The notes beneath the pieces were generated by a model, which saw only the letters and a program-made list of their open reading frames with translations, was not told the DNA's origin and made no database searches. The position numbers and the translations under genes were made by a program. Positions 30,377 through 44,472 of a DNA stretch of 64,000 nucleotides are shown here, piece by piece (position 1 is the stretch's first letter; the number at the start of each line of letters is the position of its first letter). This DNA comes from Deinococcus sp. Marseille-Q6407 (GTDB taxonomy: Bacteria > Deinococcota > Deinococci > Deinococcales > Deinococcaceae), in the NCBI RefSeq assembly GCF_946848805.1, contig NZ_CAMPFU010000003.1, positions 406,001 through 470,000 of the forward strand. The letters are read 5' to 3'.

Positions 30377-30967
30377 GGTCTGGCTCCTTGGCAAAAAAGT
30401 AGGCAGGAAAAGTGAACAGCGGCGGGAGACACGGGGGGAGCGCCTGGAATGTTCGGCTGGAAAAATGGATGTTGCGCCCATCATAAACCTGTTGCGCCAG
30501 CCGGCCAGGAACCGCACCCTGGTCAAAGCCTCGCTTTCCCCCGATTTCAGCCACTCTATTCGCACTGCATAAGCCGGGCCGCCCTACAGGCGTAAGGAGG
30601 AAGTACCCAGGCAGTACACAACTGCTTAAGCAGGGCACGCTAAACCGAACGCAGTGTTCTTGGCTGGGTAACTTTATACTAGAAAAAGATTAAAGATGCC
30701 TGTATATTAAATCTCCCCTACCGACGTTTCCAGGCAGTTCTGCGCTCATCCGGGCAGCGCCTTTTTGGGCACCTACCGCATCGGAACCCCTGCTGTTTGT
30801 CCTCTTGCAGCCACCCGGACACTGGCGCTTTTTTCTGAATACTTATACCCACAAGCTCCGGTTTCTCACATTTTCTGTATCTGTGACGGCCGCAGCCAGA
30901 CAACCATCTCCCGAATTTCACACCACTCCATCACTCCCAATTTCACGACTTCCGCAGGAGGCCCGTC
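30377..30967. other. Divergent intergenic region between the mutase and gltB (591 bp)
   Basis: No gene is supported. An AT-rich patch at about 30661-30716 contains TATACT and TATATT hexamers that could serve promoters for either side. gltB's ribosome binding site (AGGAGG) is at its right end. I looked for a cobalamin riboswitch box before the mutase gene and did not find one. Confidence 0.5.
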
Positions 30968-35781
<4,814 letters not shown>

Positions 35782-35955
35782 GAGCGGTGAAGTAGGGCAA
35801 GCAAAGTAAGCCAGTTCTCAGCACTTCAGCATCAGACAGACACCGGCGCACCCGCCGGGGCAACACCACCGGAAAATGGCAGAACAGGGCAGCTGACCCC
35901 CAGAGGGCACCGCTGCCCACCCGCCCACCGGGAGGACAGGAGCAAGAGGTAAACC

Positions 35956-37434
35956 ATGAGCAAGATCACTGGATTTCTGGAACAGGGCCGGGTTCCTGAG
36001 CACTATGCTCCGGCCGGGGAACGCGTCGCCTACAGCAAGGAATTTATCCGCCCGCTGACGGCGCAGGAAGCCCAGCTGCAGGCGGTGCGCTGCATGGACT
36101 GCGGTATTCCCTTTTGCAACAGCGGCTGCCCGGTTCACAACATCATCCCCGACTTCAACAATCTGGTGTATCAGGACGACTGGCGCGAGGCGCTGGAAAA
36201 CCTGCACAGCACTAACAATTTTCCCGAATTCACCGGCCGGGCCTGCCCGGCGCCCTGTGAGTCGGCCTGCGTACTGAACATCGCCGACGACCCGGTGGGC
36301 ATCAAGTCCATCGAGCTGGCAATTATTGAGCGCGGCTGGCAGGAAGGCTGGGTGCGCCCCGAGCCGCCCGAGCAGCAGACCGGCCGCACGGTGGCGGTGG
36401 TGGGCAGCGGTCCTGCCGGCCTGGCCGCCGCGCAGCAACTGGCCCGCGCCGGCCACAGCGTGACGGTGTTCGAGAAGAACGACCGCATTGGTGGACTGCT
36501 GCGCTACGGTATTCCCGATTTCAAGATGGAAAAGCACCACATTGACCGCCGCATCAGCCAGATGGAAGCGGAGGGCGTCGTCTTCCGGCCCGGCGTGGTG
36601 GTGGGAGAGCGTGAGGCTTCTGAGCGCTACCGCAGCGGCGGCGTGGTGGACCTCAGCAGCGACGTGGTGACGTCCGCTGAACTGCAAGAACAATTCGACG
36701 CGGTGCTGCTGGCCGGCGGCGCCGAGAACCCCCGCGAGATGGAGATTCCGGGCCGTGACCTGAGCGGCATTCATCACGCGATGGAATTCCTGACTGCCCA
36801 CAACCGCAGCGTGGCCGGCGACGCGGTGGCCGGCGCACCCTCGGCGCAGGGCAAGCAGGTGGTGGTGATCGGTGGGGGCGACACCGGCAGCGACTGTATC
36901 GGCACCAGCCACCGCCAGGGCGCAGCCGGCGTGACGCAGTTCATCCGCCGGCCCGAGCTCCCCGGACAGGACCCGCTGCTCACCTGGCCCGACATGCCGA
37001 TGACAGTGGCCTTCAGCAGCAGCCATGAGGAAGGCGGCGAGCGCGCCTTTGCCACCGTGCCCAAGGAATTCGTGGGCGAGGGCGGCCGGGTGACCGGGGT
37101 GCGGACTGTGCAGGCCGACCTGCAACAGGGGCAACTGGTGGAAGTGCCCGGCACCGAGCGAATGTACCCGGCCGATCTGGTGCTGCTGGCGATCGGGTTC
37201 GACCGCCCGGTGACGCACCTGCTGGAAGCCTTCGGAGTGGCGCAGGACCTGCGCGGCAACGCCCAGGCCGGCGACGATGAGGTCAGCGGCTACCTGACCA
37301 GCACGCCCGGCGTGTTCGCGGCCGGCGACATCCGGCGCGGCGCCTCGCTGATCGTGTGGGCCATCCGGGAAGGCCGGCAGGCCGCGCGCGCCATCGACCA
37401 GTTCCTGATGGGCGAAAGCCGCCTGCCGCGCTGA
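35956..37434 (+). CDS. gltD: Glutamate synthase small subunit
   Basis: NAD(P)H-dependent electron-input subunit, 492 residues. The N-terminal [4Fe-4S] cysteines appear as [18 protein letters not shown] and [13 protein letters not shown]. The FAD site is [17 protein letters not shown] (about residue 145), the NAD(P)H site is [13 protein letters not shown] (about 300), and the end motif is [22 protein letters not shown]. It follows gltB by 174 nt, with AGAGG upstream of the ATG. Its intact state suggests selection on the pathway until recently, or that the gltB frameshift is not real. Confidence 0.95.
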   Translation: MSKITGFLEQGRVPEHYAPAGERVAYSKEFIRPLTAQEAQLQAVRCMDCGIPFCNSGCPVHNIIPDFNNLVYQDDWREALENLHSTNNFPEFTGRACPAPCESACVLNIADDPVGIKSIELAIIERGWQEGWVRPEPPEQQTGRTVAVVGSGPAGLAAAQQLARAGHSVTVFEKNDRIGGLLRYGIPDFKMEKHHIDRRISQMEAEGVVFRPGVVVGEREASERYRSGGVVDLSSDVVTSAELQEQFDAVLLAGGAENPREMEIPGRDLSGIHHAMEFLTAHNRSVAGDAVAGAPSAQGKQVVVIGGGDTGSDCIGTSHRQGAAGVTQFIRRPELPGQDPLLTWPDMPMTVAFSSSHEEGGERAFATVPKEFVGEGGRVTGVRTVQADLQQGQLVEVPGTERMYPADLVLLAIGFDRPVTHLLEAFGVAQDLRGNAQAGDDEVSGYLTSTPGVFAAGDIRRGASLIVWAIREGRQAARAIDQFLMGESRLPR

Positions 37435-37515
37435 GCTGCTTGTCCCATTTGCGGGCGCCTCTTTTCCTGGCCTAGCCTTTGCCCGGCCTTCAGACCAGAA
37501 AGGAAGCGCCCGCGC

Positions 37516-37521
37516 TAACAT
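37516..37521 (+). promoter_or_regulatory. -10 element of rpe
   Basis: TAACAT ends 7 nt before the GTG at 37529. Confidence 0.45.
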
Positions 37522-37528
37522 CGGAAAC

Positions 37529-38218
37529 GTGACCGACGCTGCTGCCCGCCCCCCTGTCATCCTCTCGCCCAGCCTGCTGGCCTGCGACTTCACGCGGCTG
37601 GGCGAGGAACTCGCCACCCTGAAAAATGCCGGTGTGCCCTGGGCGCACGTGGACGTGATGGACGGGCAGTTCGTGCCCAACATTTCCTTCGGCCTGCCAA
37701 TTCTGGCGGCGGCCCGCCGGGCTTCGGACCTGTATATGGACGTTCACCTGATGATCGAGCAGCCGGAACGCTTCCTGCACGACTTTGCCGAGGCCGGCGC
37801 CGACGGCATGACGGTGCAGGTGGAAAGCACCCGGCACATTCACCGGGCAGTGGGCCAGATTCGCGAGCTGGGCAAGCGGGCAGGCGTCACCCTGAATCCC
37901 GGCACCCCGCTGGAGATGATCCGGCCGGTGCTGGCCGACGTGGACCTGGTGCTGGTGATGAGCGTGAATCCCGGCTTCGGCGGGCAGAAATTCATCGGCT
38001 CCAGCGTGGAACGGGTACGCACGGTGCGCCGCTGGCTGGACGAGATCGGCTCGGCGGCGGAGTTGCAGGTGGACGGCGGCGTGACGGCCGCCAACGCCCG
38101 CGAGCTGGTCGAGGCCGGCGCGACCAATCTGGTGGCCGGCAGTGCCATTTTCGGGGCCGCCGGGGGCGCCGCCGCCGGCGTGCAGGCTTTCCAGGCGGCA
38201 CTGGCCGAGCAGGCATGA
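37529..38218 (+). CDS. rpe: Ribulose-phosphate 3-epimerase
   Basis: Pentose phosphate enzyme interconverting ribulose-5-P and xylulose-5-P, 229 residues, a TIM barrel. Visible motifs are ILSPSLLACDF, VDVMDGQFVPNISFG (metal/catalytic Asp), DVHLMIEQPERFL, VLVMSVNPGFGGQKFI and LQVDGGVTAANA. The C-terminus is longer and Ala/Gly-rich. The GTG start follows a -10 hexamer directly. The stop overlaps the comB ATG by 4 bp. Confidence 0.95.
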   Translation: MTDAAARPPVILSPSLLACDFTRLGEELATLKNAGVPWAHVDVMDGQFVPNISFGLPILAAARRASDLYMDVHLMIEQPERFLHDFAEAGADGMTVQVESTRHIHRAVGQIRELGKRAGVTLNPGTPLEMIRPVLADVDLVLVMSVNPGFGGQKFIGSSVERVRTVRRWLDEIGSAAELQVDGGVTAANARELVEAGATNLVAGSAIFGAAGGAAAGVQAFQAALAEQA

Positions 38219-38979
38219 GCCGCCGCCTCAGCGTGGACCTGCTGCCGGGGCTGCACCCGGCCGGGGCCGCAGGCGGCACCGCGCTGGTGATCGACGTGCT
38301 ACGGGCCACCACCACCGCCACCACTTTTCTGGAACACGGTGCCGACGCGGTGGTCTTTGCGCCCAGCCCCGAGCTGGCCTTTGCCCGCCGGCAGCACCCC
38401 GCTTCCGGCACCCGGACGCTGCTGGCCGGTGAGCGGGGCGGCATCCGGCTGGAGGGCTTCGACCTGGGCAACAGCCCACTGGACGCGCAGGCCGGCAGCT
38501 GGGCCGGGCACACCCTGGTCATGAACACCACCAACGGCACCGCCGCCGCCCACACCGCCGCGCAGGCCGCCGACCACATCCTGCTGGCCTGCCTGCGCAA
38601 CGCGCCGGCAGCCGCGGCCCGGGCGCTGGCACGGGAGGGCGACATCACCATCGTCTGTTCCGGCACCGATGCCCAGGTCAGCCTGGACGACTGCTACACC
38701 GCCGGCGTGCTGGTGCGCGGGCTGCTGGCGGCTGCGCCGGCAGGCACTTTTCTGCCCAACGACTCGGCGCAGATGGCGCTGGCGCTGCTGGACCGCTGGC
38801 CGGACCCGGCTGCCGCGCTGCAGGCCAGCGCACACGGCCAGCGCCTGCTGGGCATGGGCGACACCGATCTGGCTTTTGCCGACCTGGCGCTGGACGTGGC
38901 TTTCTGCGCCGAGTTGGGCGTCAGCAGCTGCGTGCCGGAACTGCGCGGCAGCGAAGCCGGCGGACTGGTCTTCCGGTAG
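38215..38979 (+). CDS. comB: 2-phosphosulfolactate phosphatase family protein
   Basis: A Mg-dependent acid phosphatase of the ComB family, 254 residues. The family motifs VIDVLRATTT, LAGERGG, GFDLGNSP and MNTTNGT occur in order (about residues 24-115). ComB dephosphorylates phosphosulfolactate in coenzyme M synthesis in archaea. Bacteria with comB but no coenzyme M use it for other sulfonates or unknown substrates. It is translationally coupled to rpe and ends with TAG (38977-38979). Confidence 0.87.
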   Translation: MSRRLSVDLLPGLHPAGAAGGTALVIDVLRATTTATTFLEHGADAVVFAPSPELAFARRQHPASGTRTLLAGERGGIRLEGFDLGNSPLDAQAGSWAGHTLVMNTTNGTAAAHTAAQAADHILLACLRNAPAAAARALAREGDITIVCSGTDAQVSLDDCYTAGVLVRGLLAAAPAGTFLPNDSAQMALALLDRWPDPAAALQASAHGQRLLGMGDTDLAFADLALDVAFCAELGVSSCVPELRGSEAGGLVFR

Positions 38980-39031
38980 ACGGGCGGGTGGGGGGCTTGC
39001 CTGGGTCACAGCGCAAAAACTCCCTGCACGG

Positions 39032-39037
39032 TACTCT
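39032..39037 (+). promoter_or_regulatory. -10 element of nspC
   Basis: TACTCT ends 6 nt before the ATG at 39044. Confidence 0.5.
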
Positions 39038-39043
39038 GGGCGC

Positions 39044-40279
39044 ATGACCGAGCTGCCCGCAGGCCTCCAGCTGCCCGAAGTGACCGACCCGCAGAGGGTG
39101 AACTGGCAGGAGATTCCCAGCCCCGCCTTCGTGCTGGATGAAACCCGGCTGCGGCGCAATCTGGCCCTGATTTCATATGTGCAGCAGCAAAGCGGCGCGC
39201 AGATTATCGTGGCCTTCAAGGGCTTTTCGATGTGGTCCACGTTTCCCGTCCTGCGCGAGTACGGCATCACCGGAGCCACCGCCAGCAGCCTGAACGAGGT
39301 GATTCTGGCCGACGAGGAGATGCAGGGCGAAGTCCACACTTACGCGCCGGCCTACTCGGACGAGGACTTCCCGGAAATCCTGCGCCGCTCGGACCACATC
39401 GTGTTCAACTCGTTGTCGCAGTGGGAGCGCTTCCGGCCGCAGGTGGAAGCTGCCCGCGGGGGAGGGGGCCGCACCATTCACGCCGGCCTACGGGTCAACC
39501 CCGAATACGCCGAGGTGGAAACCGACCTCTACAACCCCGCCGGGCCGTTCTCGCGCCTGGGCATCACCCGCCGTGAGTTCCCGGACACTCTCCCGGAAGG
39601 CATCAACGGCCTGCACTTTCATACCCTCTGCGAGAAGGATTCCGACACCCTGGAGCGCACCCTGGAAGTGCTGGAAGAAAAGTTCGGCGACATCCTGGCC
39701 TCGGAGCAGCTGACCTGGGTCAATTTCGGCGGCGGGCACCTGATGACCCGTGAGGGATACGACATCGAGCGCCTGATCCGGGTGGTGCGCGCCTTCCGCG
39801 AAAAGTGGAATGTTCACGTGATTCTGGAACCCGGCAGCGCCTTCGGCTGGCAGACCGGCTGGCTGGTCTCAAGCGTGCTGGACGTGGTGCATAACGTCAA
39901 GGACGCCGCGCTGCTGGACGTTTCCGTCTCGGCGCACATGCCCGACGTGCTGGAAATGCCTTACCGCCCCCGCATTCTGGGGGCCGGCGACCCGCCCGAC
40001 GACGAACACCGCGAGGCCGAGACTGAAACGGTGGGGCACCGCTATATCATCGGCGGCACCACCTGTCTGGCCGGCGACGTGGTAGGTGAGTATGTCTTCC
40101 CGCAGCGGCTGAAGGTGGGTGACCGGGTCGTGTTCGACGACATGATTCACTACACCATGGTCAAGACGACCTTCTTCAACGGCGTCAAACACCCCGATAT
40201 CGGCATTCTGCATGCGGATGGGCGCTACGAGCGGGTCAAGGCCTTCGGCTATCAGGAATTCAAAGCCAAACTGAGCTGA
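39044..40279 (+). CDS. nspC: Carboxynorspermidine/carboxyspermidine decarboxylase
   Basis: PLP-dependent, fold-type III decarboxylase that makes (nor)spermidine from the carboxy precursor, 411 residues. The PLP lysine is K59 in VAFKGFSMW. Other marks are GLHFHTLCEKD, WVNFGGGHLMT, EPGSAFGWQTG and the C-terminal GGTTCLAGDVVGEY with the catalytic Cys. Start 39044 follows a -10 hexamer; the open frame extends upstream over comB but that part is noise. The partner carboxy(nor)spermidine dehydrogenase is not in the window. Together with aguA it points to agmatine-derived spermidine. Confidence 0.92.
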   Translation: MTELPAGLQLPEVTDPQRVNWQEIPSPAFVLDETRLRRNLALISYVQQQSGAQIIVAFKGFSMWSTFPVLREYGITGATASSLNEVILADEEMQGEVHTYAPAYSDEDFPEILRRSDHIVFNSLSQWERFRPQVEAARGGGGRTIHAGLRVNPEYAEVETDLYNPAGPFSRLGITRREFPDTLPEGINGLHFHTLCEKDSDTLERTLEVLEEKFGDILASEQLTWVNFGGGHLMTREGYDIERLIRVVRAFREKWNVHVILEPGSAFGWQTGWLVSSVLDVVHNVKDAALLDVSVSAHMPDVLEMPYRPRILGAGDPPDDEHREAETETVGHRYIIGGTTCLAGDVVGEYVFPQRLKVGDRVVFDDMIHYTMVKTTFFNGVKHPDIGILHADGRYERVKAFGYQEFKAKLS

Positions 40280-40304
40280 GGCGGGGGAGCAGCCCTGGCC
40301 GCGC

Positions 40305-40310
40305 TACAGT
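40305..40310 (+). promoter_or_regulatory. -10 element of the alkyltransferase-like gene
   Basis: TACAGT ends 6 nt before the ATG at 40317. Confidence 0.45.
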
Positions 40311-40316
40311 CGGGGT

Positions 40317-40670
40317 ATGGCTCAAAGTCCGCAGTTCCGCGAGCGTGTCCTGGCCCTGGTGGCCCGCATTCCCAGGGGCCGGGTAATGACCTACGGCCAG
40401 CTGGCGCTGCTGGCCGGGCAGCCGGGCGCGGCGCGGCAGGTGGGCTATATCATGAACGGCCTGCAAAGCAGCGACCATCAGCTGCCCTGGCAACGGGTGG
40501 TGAATTCGCAGGGCCGCATCAGCACCGGCCGGATCGGGCTGGGCGACCTTCAGCTGGCCCTCTTGATCAACGACGGCGTGACTTTCGACAGCTCCGGGCG
40601 GCTTGATCTGGTGCAGTACCAGTGGTGGCCGGAAGACGCGGAGGGTGCCCCAGCCACAGGCGGCGGATAA
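40317..40670 (+). CDS. Alkyltransferase-like protein (ATL)
   Basis: A 117-residue relative of the DNA-binding domain of O6-alkylguanine-DNA alkyltransferase. The family start IPRGRVMTYGQLALLAG and the binding-helix region GYIMNGL are present. The active-site PCHR is replaced by PWQR, with Trp58 in place of the acceptor Cys. ATL proteins bind O6-alkylguanine without repairing it and hand the lesion to nucleotide excision repair. The change means this protein cannot be an alkyltransferase. It stands alone. Confidence 0.87.
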   Translation: MAQSPQFRERVLALVARIPRGRVMTYGQLALLAGQPGAARQVGYIMNGLQSSDHQLPWQRVVNSQGRISTGRIGLGDLQLALLINDGVTFDSSGRLDLVQYQWWPEDAEGAPATGGG

Positions 40671-40719
40671 AGGCATCTTCAGGGGTGATTTAACCCTCCC
40701 AACCGCTCGGTAGGCGCGC

Positions 40720-40725
40720 TATTCT
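40720..40725 (+). promoter_or_regulatory. -10 element of the cytochrome c gene
   Basis: TATTCT ends 7 nt before the ATG at 40733. Confidence 0.5.
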
Positions 40726-40732
40726 AGGCAGT

Positions 40733-41458
40733 ATGACGAGTCTCAAAGCACGCATGACTCAGGGCAATGTGATGTCCTGGCTCGCCGGTATCCTTCTCGG
40801 CCTGGTTCTGGGAATTGCCCTGCTGATCGTGGCCAACGCGGGCGCACCCTCTGCCAAGGTTCCGACCTCGGGCAGCGACGGCGCGGCGGTCACGGCGGAC
40901 GCCAGTGTGAACGAGGCCGCCCAGAAAGGCAACACCCCCGAAACGGCGGGCGTGAGCCAGGGCAGCCAGGGAGGCCAGACCGACAGCGCCACCAACGCCA
41001 ACCAGGAATCGGCCCCCACCGTCGGTGATCCGGCCACCACTGCCGGCGGCGACGCTGGCGATACCACCGCTTCCGGGGACACGACCGCTGCGGCCGGCGA
41101 TTCCGGCGCAGCCACCGACGCTTCGGGCGCGGCGGCCAGCAGCGAAGGCCAGAGCGGTGACGCCGCAGCGGCCGGCGCGACGGCTGACGCCGGCAACGCC
41201 GCCGGTGACGCGGCAGCCGGCAAGCAGTTCTTCAGCAGCACCTGTGGCGGCTGCCACGGCCCCGAAGGCCAGGGCGCCATTGGCCCGGCCATGAACGCGC
41301 ACGCCAGCGGCTGGGACCTGGCCGGCTTTACCCAGACCCTGCGCGAGGGCAAGACCCCCGACGGCCGCGAGCTGTCGCCCACCATGCCGCGCTTCAGCGA
41401 CAGTCAGGTCAGCGACCAGGACATCGCCAACATCCACGCCTGGGTGCAGAGCCTCTGA
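40733..41458 (+). CDS. Membrane-anchored class I cytochrome c
   Basis: A 241-residue protein. An uncleaved N-terminal anchor (WLAGILLGLVLGIALLIVA, about residues 15-33) is followed by ~120 residues made almost only of Ala, Gly, Ser, Thr, Asp and Glu, a flexible tether. The haem domain is the last ~80 residues, with CGGCH at 171-175 and a probable Met ligand in SPTMPRFSD. It resembles small c-type electron carriers that shuttle between membrane complexes. The partner oxidase is not in the window. Confidence 0.85.
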   Translation: MTSLKARMTQGNVMSWLAGILLGLVLGIALLIVANAGAPSAKVPTSGSDGAAVTADASVNEAAQKGNTPETAGVSQGSQGGQTDSATNANQESAPTVGDPATTAGGDAGDTTASGDTTAAAGDSGAATDASGAAASSEGQSGDAAAAGATADAGNAAGDAAAGKQFFSSTCGGCHGPEGQGAIGPAMNAHASGWDLAGFTQTLREGKTPDGRELSPTMPRFSDSQVSDQDIANIHAWVQSL

Positions 41459-41499
41459 GCCTTCCTGGCCCCTTGGGCAGAGGGCCATCAGCAGGCAGG

Positions 41500-41533
41500 G
41501 CGGACAGCGGAGGAAAAACCGCTGCCCGCTTTT
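41500..41533 (+). terminator. Intrinsic terminator of the cytochrome c gene
   Basis: GCGGACAGCGG at 41500-41510 pairs with CCGCTGCCCGC at 41519-41529 (one mismatch), followed by TTTT. Confidence 0.65.
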
Positions 41534-41617
41534 CTTCTGCACGCTGCGCCGCGCCTTAGTGTAGAGTAGGACCGCACACCCAATTCAGCGCACACCAGCT
41601 GCGACAGGAGGAGACTT

Positions 41618-42553
41618 ATGCTCGTTACCGGCAAAGAAATTCTGGTTCCCGCCCGCGAGGGCAAGTACGGCGTTCCCGCCTTCAACACCAACAACATGGA
41701 GAGTACTCAGGCGATCATCCACACCGCCGAGAAGCTCGAAGCGCCCGTGATGGTGCAGATGTCCGAAGGCGCCATCAAGTACGGCGGCCAGGACCTCGCC
41801 AACATCGTGATTGATATGGCCCGCCGCGCCACCATTCCCGTCGCGCTGCACCTGGACCACGGCTCCAGCTACGAGTCGGCCCTCAAGGCCATCAGCATGG
41901 GCTTTACCTCGGTGATGATCGACGCTTCGCACCACGAATTTGCCGACAACGTGCGCGAAACTAAGCGTGTGGTGGAAGCCGCCCACGCCATGGGCATCAG
42001 TGTGGAAGCCGAGCTGGGCCGCCTGGGCGGTATCGAGGAACACGTGGTGGTGGACGAGAAGGACGCCTTCCTGACCAACCCTGACGAAGCCGTCAAGTTC
42101 ATTGAAGACACCGGCGTGGATTACCTCGCCATTGCCATCGGCACCTCGCACGGCGCCTACAAGGGCAAGGGCCGGCCCTTTATCGACCACGACCGCATCG
42201 AGAAGATCGCCGGCATGACCACCATTCCGCTGGTGGCCCACGGTTCCAGCGGCGTGCCCAAGGAAATCACCGACCGCTTCCGCGCCGCCGGCGGCGAAAT
42301 CGGCGACGCGGCCGGCATCGCCGACGAGGACCTGACCCGCGCCGTGCAGCACGGCATTGCCAAGGTGAACGTGGACACCGACCTGCGGCTGGCCGCCAGC
42401 GTGGGCGTGCGCGAAGCCTTCCAGGCCAACCCCAAGGAATTCGACCCCCGCAAGTGGATGGGCCCGGCCCGTGACGTGATGAGCGAAATCGTGGCCCACA
42501 AGCTGCAGGTGCTGGGCGCCGCCGGCAAGGCCAGCATGCAGGCGCTGAAGTAA
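41618..42553 (+). CDS. fba: Fructose-bisphosphate aldolase, class II
   Basis: Zn-dependent glycolytic/gluconeogenic aldolase, 311 residues. YGVPAFNTNNMES at the start, VALHLDHGSSYESALKA with a zinc His, SVMIDASHHEF, EAELGRLGGIEE, the second zinc region AIGTSHGAYKG, and PLVAHGSSGVPKE are all visible, with KVNVDTDLRLA near the end. A strong ribosome binding site (AGGAGGAG) precedes the ATG. Monocistronic, with a TAGTGTAGAGTAGGA promoter-like patch upstream. Confidence 0.96.
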   Translation: MLVTGKEILVPAREGKYGVPAFNTNNMESTQAIIHTAEKLEAPVMVQMSEGAIKYGGQDLANIVIDMARRATIPVALHLDHGSSYESALKAISMGFTSVMIDASHHEFADNVRETKRVVEAAHAMGISVEAELGRLGGIEEHVVVDEKDAFLTNPDEAVKFIEDTGVDYLAIAIGTSHGAYKGKGRPFIDHDRIEKIAGMTTIPLVAHGSSGVPKEITDRFRAAGGEIGDAAGIADEDLTRAVQHGIAKVNVDTDLRLAASVGVREAFQANPKEFDPRKWMGPARDVMSEIVAHKLQVLGAAGKASMQALK

Positions 42554-42696
42554 GACCCGGCCGCTCTCAGGACTCGCCCTGGGCGGCCTGAGAGATACGC
42601 GGAAGCAGGCCAGGCAGGCCAGATTTTGGCCACCTACCTGCTTTGCTCTTGCCCTGCCTTCCTGAGCTGTGGCTTTCTGGGCGCCGGCGCCCGGAA

Positions 42697-43509
42697 TTAC
42701 ACCCGCACCAGCTCGGCCGGCAGCATCTGCCCGAAAGCGGGGAACCGCTCGGCAGCTTCCGGCTGGCCGGCCCCTTCCAGCACCACCAGGCCCCGGGGCC
42801 GCTCCACATGCAGCGGCAGCAGCGCCAGCCGGCCGGTCTGGTAGGCGCCCAGGTCCAGGTAGACCTGCTCCGCCTGCTGCACCACCACCCGCACCGGAGT
42901 ATGCCCATGCACCGAGTAGGTCACGCCGGGCGGCAGCCGGAAGGGGCCGTCCTGCGGGCGCAACCACAGCACCGCCGACATGGGGTTGGGATAGTCGCGG
43001 TGCGCTTTGGGCGGGCTGGCATGGGCCACCAGCACGCTGGGGCCGCCGGCCGGGGGCTGCTGGTGAATACCGCCCTGCGCGTCCACGAACACCATCCGTG
43101 GCAGCTCCGACAGGTACTCGCGCAGCACCTCGGGAAAGTCTTCCAGCGTCAGGCCGCCCAGCTCGCGGCGCACCGACTCGCCGCCGGCCCGCATCCACCA
43201 CTGCAGACCCTGCATGGCCAGACGGAACTCCTCAGGATTGCCGCTGTCTACAAACTGCTGAAAATGCTGCGGGCCGTCCAGGGCCATGCGCTCGTGGTTG
43301 CCCATCAGCAGAGTGGCGCGGCCCTCGGCGCGCAGTTCCAGCAGCCGCACCACGCAGCGCAGCGAGTCCGGGCCACGGTCAATGGCGTCACCCAAGCACA
43401 GCAAATGCCAGTTGGGCCAGTGGGCTTCGGCGTAGCGAACAGCCGCTTCCAGCAGGTCGGCGCGGCCATGCAGGTCAGGAACCACAAAGACGGTGCGGGG
43501 CTCGGACAT
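42697..43509 (-). CDS. Calcineurin-like serine/threonine phosphatase (PrpA/ApaH-like)
   Basis: A 270-residue metallophosphatase. The metal-binding sequence is FVVPDLHGRADLLE (GDxHG variant with Pro for Gly), LCLGDAIDRGPDS (GDxxDRG) and LLMGNHERM (GNHE), with later VAHASPP and SVHGHTPV for the last ligands. This order matches bacterial PPP-family phosphatases of the PrpA/ApaH type. The ATG at 43509 (MSEPRTVF) is preferred to the GTG one codon upstream. It is divergent from another metallophosphoesterase gene 49 nt away. Confidence 0.85.
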   Translation of the reverse strand: MSEPRTVFVVPDLHGRADLLEAAVRYAEAHWPNWHLLCLGDAIDRGPDSLRCVVRLLELRAEGRATLLMGNHERMALDGPQHFQQFVDSGNPEEFRLAMQGLQWWMRAGGESVRRELGGLTLEDFPEVLREYLSELPRMVFVDAQGGIHQQPPAGGPSVLVAHASPPKAHRDYPNPMSAVLWLRPQDGPFRLPPGVTYSVHGHTPVRVVVQQAEQVYLDLGAYQTGRLALLPLHVERPRGLVVLEGAGQPEAAERFPAFGQMLPAELVRV

Positions 43510-43545
43510 CACCGCCGCAGTCTACTTCGTTTAACCTGAGCGGCT

Positions 43546-43551
43546 TACTCT
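43546..43551 (+). promoter_or_regulatory. -10 element of the Tat-type phosphoesterase gene
   Basis: TACTCT ends 6 nt before the ATG at 43558. Confidence 0.5.
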
Positions 43552-43557
43552 AAACGC

Positions 43558-44442
43558 ATGAACGACGACCGCCAGCTGACCCGCCGGGAATGGTTGCAGC
43601 GCACGGGCCTGGGCCTGTTGGGCCTGGGTGGCCTGTTGGGTGGCAGCGCTGTGGCCCAGGGCTACGGCCTGAGCATCACCCGGCACCGCCGGCCCCTGAG
43701 CGGGCTGCAAGCCCCGCTGAAGGTGGCCTTTCTGACCGATCTGCACTACGGGCTATTTATCGAAGCACGCAGTGTGCAACGCTGGGCCGACGTGACCCTG
43801 GCCGAGCGGCCGGACCTGATTCTGTTGGGCGGCGATTTTGTGGATGTCCGCCCCGGCGAGCGGCCCACCGCGCTGCTGGAGCAGCTGGCCCGCTTGCAGG
43901 CTCCACTGGGCGTCTATGGCGTGTGGGGCAACCACGACTACGGCAGTTTCGGCCGCTACGACTCGCGCTGGCGCGGTGAAGGGCGCCCCGGCTGGCCGGA
44001 ATTCCGCCGTGAGTTGACCGGGCAGCTGGCAGAAGCCGGCGTGCAGATTCTGCGCAACGCCTCCGCCCAGCCCCGGCCGGACCTCTATCTGGCCGGCACC
44101 GACGACTGGCAGTGGGGGGACCGGCCGGACCTGAGCCGCCTGCTGGCCGGCGCGGGGAAGCGGGCCACGCTGCTGCTCACCCACAACCCGGACATCCTGC
44201 CCACCTTTCCGCAGCACATCGGGCTGACGCTGATCGGGCACACCCACGGCGGGCAGGTGCGGCTGCCGGGCATCGGCGCTGTCAAGGTGCCCAGCGCTTA
44301 CGGCACCCGCTACGCGATGGGCTGGCACCAGGGTGCCCACGGCAGCCCAGCCTACGTGAGCCGGGGGCTGGGGGTGTCAGGGTTGCCGGTGCGGATGCTC
44401 TGCCCGCCGGAAATCACTGTACTGGAGCTGTTCCCGGCCTGA
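43558..44442 (+). CDS. Exported metallophosphoesterase (YkuE type) with Tat-like signal
   Basis: A 294-residue protein. The N-terminus has a twin-arginine motif (LTRREWLQRTG) and a hydrophobic stretch ending GGSAVAQG, so Tat export or anchoring is likely. The phosphoesterase core shows VAFLTDLHYG (DxH), LILLGGDFVD, GVWGNHDYG (GNHD) and LTLIGHTHGGQVRLP (GHTH). YkuE-like enzymes act on lipid A-type glycolipids (UDP-diacylglucosamine hydrolase-like) or other phosphoesters outside the cytoplasm. The substrate here is unknown. Confidence 0.85.
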   Translation: MNDDRQLTRREWLQRTGLGLLGLGGLLGGSAVAQGYGLSITRHRRPLSGLQAPLKVAFLTDLHYGLFIEARSVQRWADVTLAERPDLILLGGDFVDVRPGERPTALLEQLARLQAPLGVYGVWGNHDYGSFGRYDSRWRGEGRPGWPEFRRELTGQLAEAGVQILRNASAQPRPDLYLAGTDDWQWGDRPDLSRLLAGAGKRATLLLTHNPDILPTFPQHIGLTLIGHTHGGQVRLPGIGAVKVPSAYGTRYAMGWHQGAHGSPAYVSRGLGVSGLPVRMLCPPEITVLELFPA

Positions 44443-44472
44443 GCCGCACGGCTGCGCGGCCGGACCCCTTCC

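Noticed and set aside
30377..30500. A cobalamin riboswitch upstream of the mutase gene
   Set aside because: No B12-box-like sequence was found, and the enzyme uses B12 rather than making or importing it.
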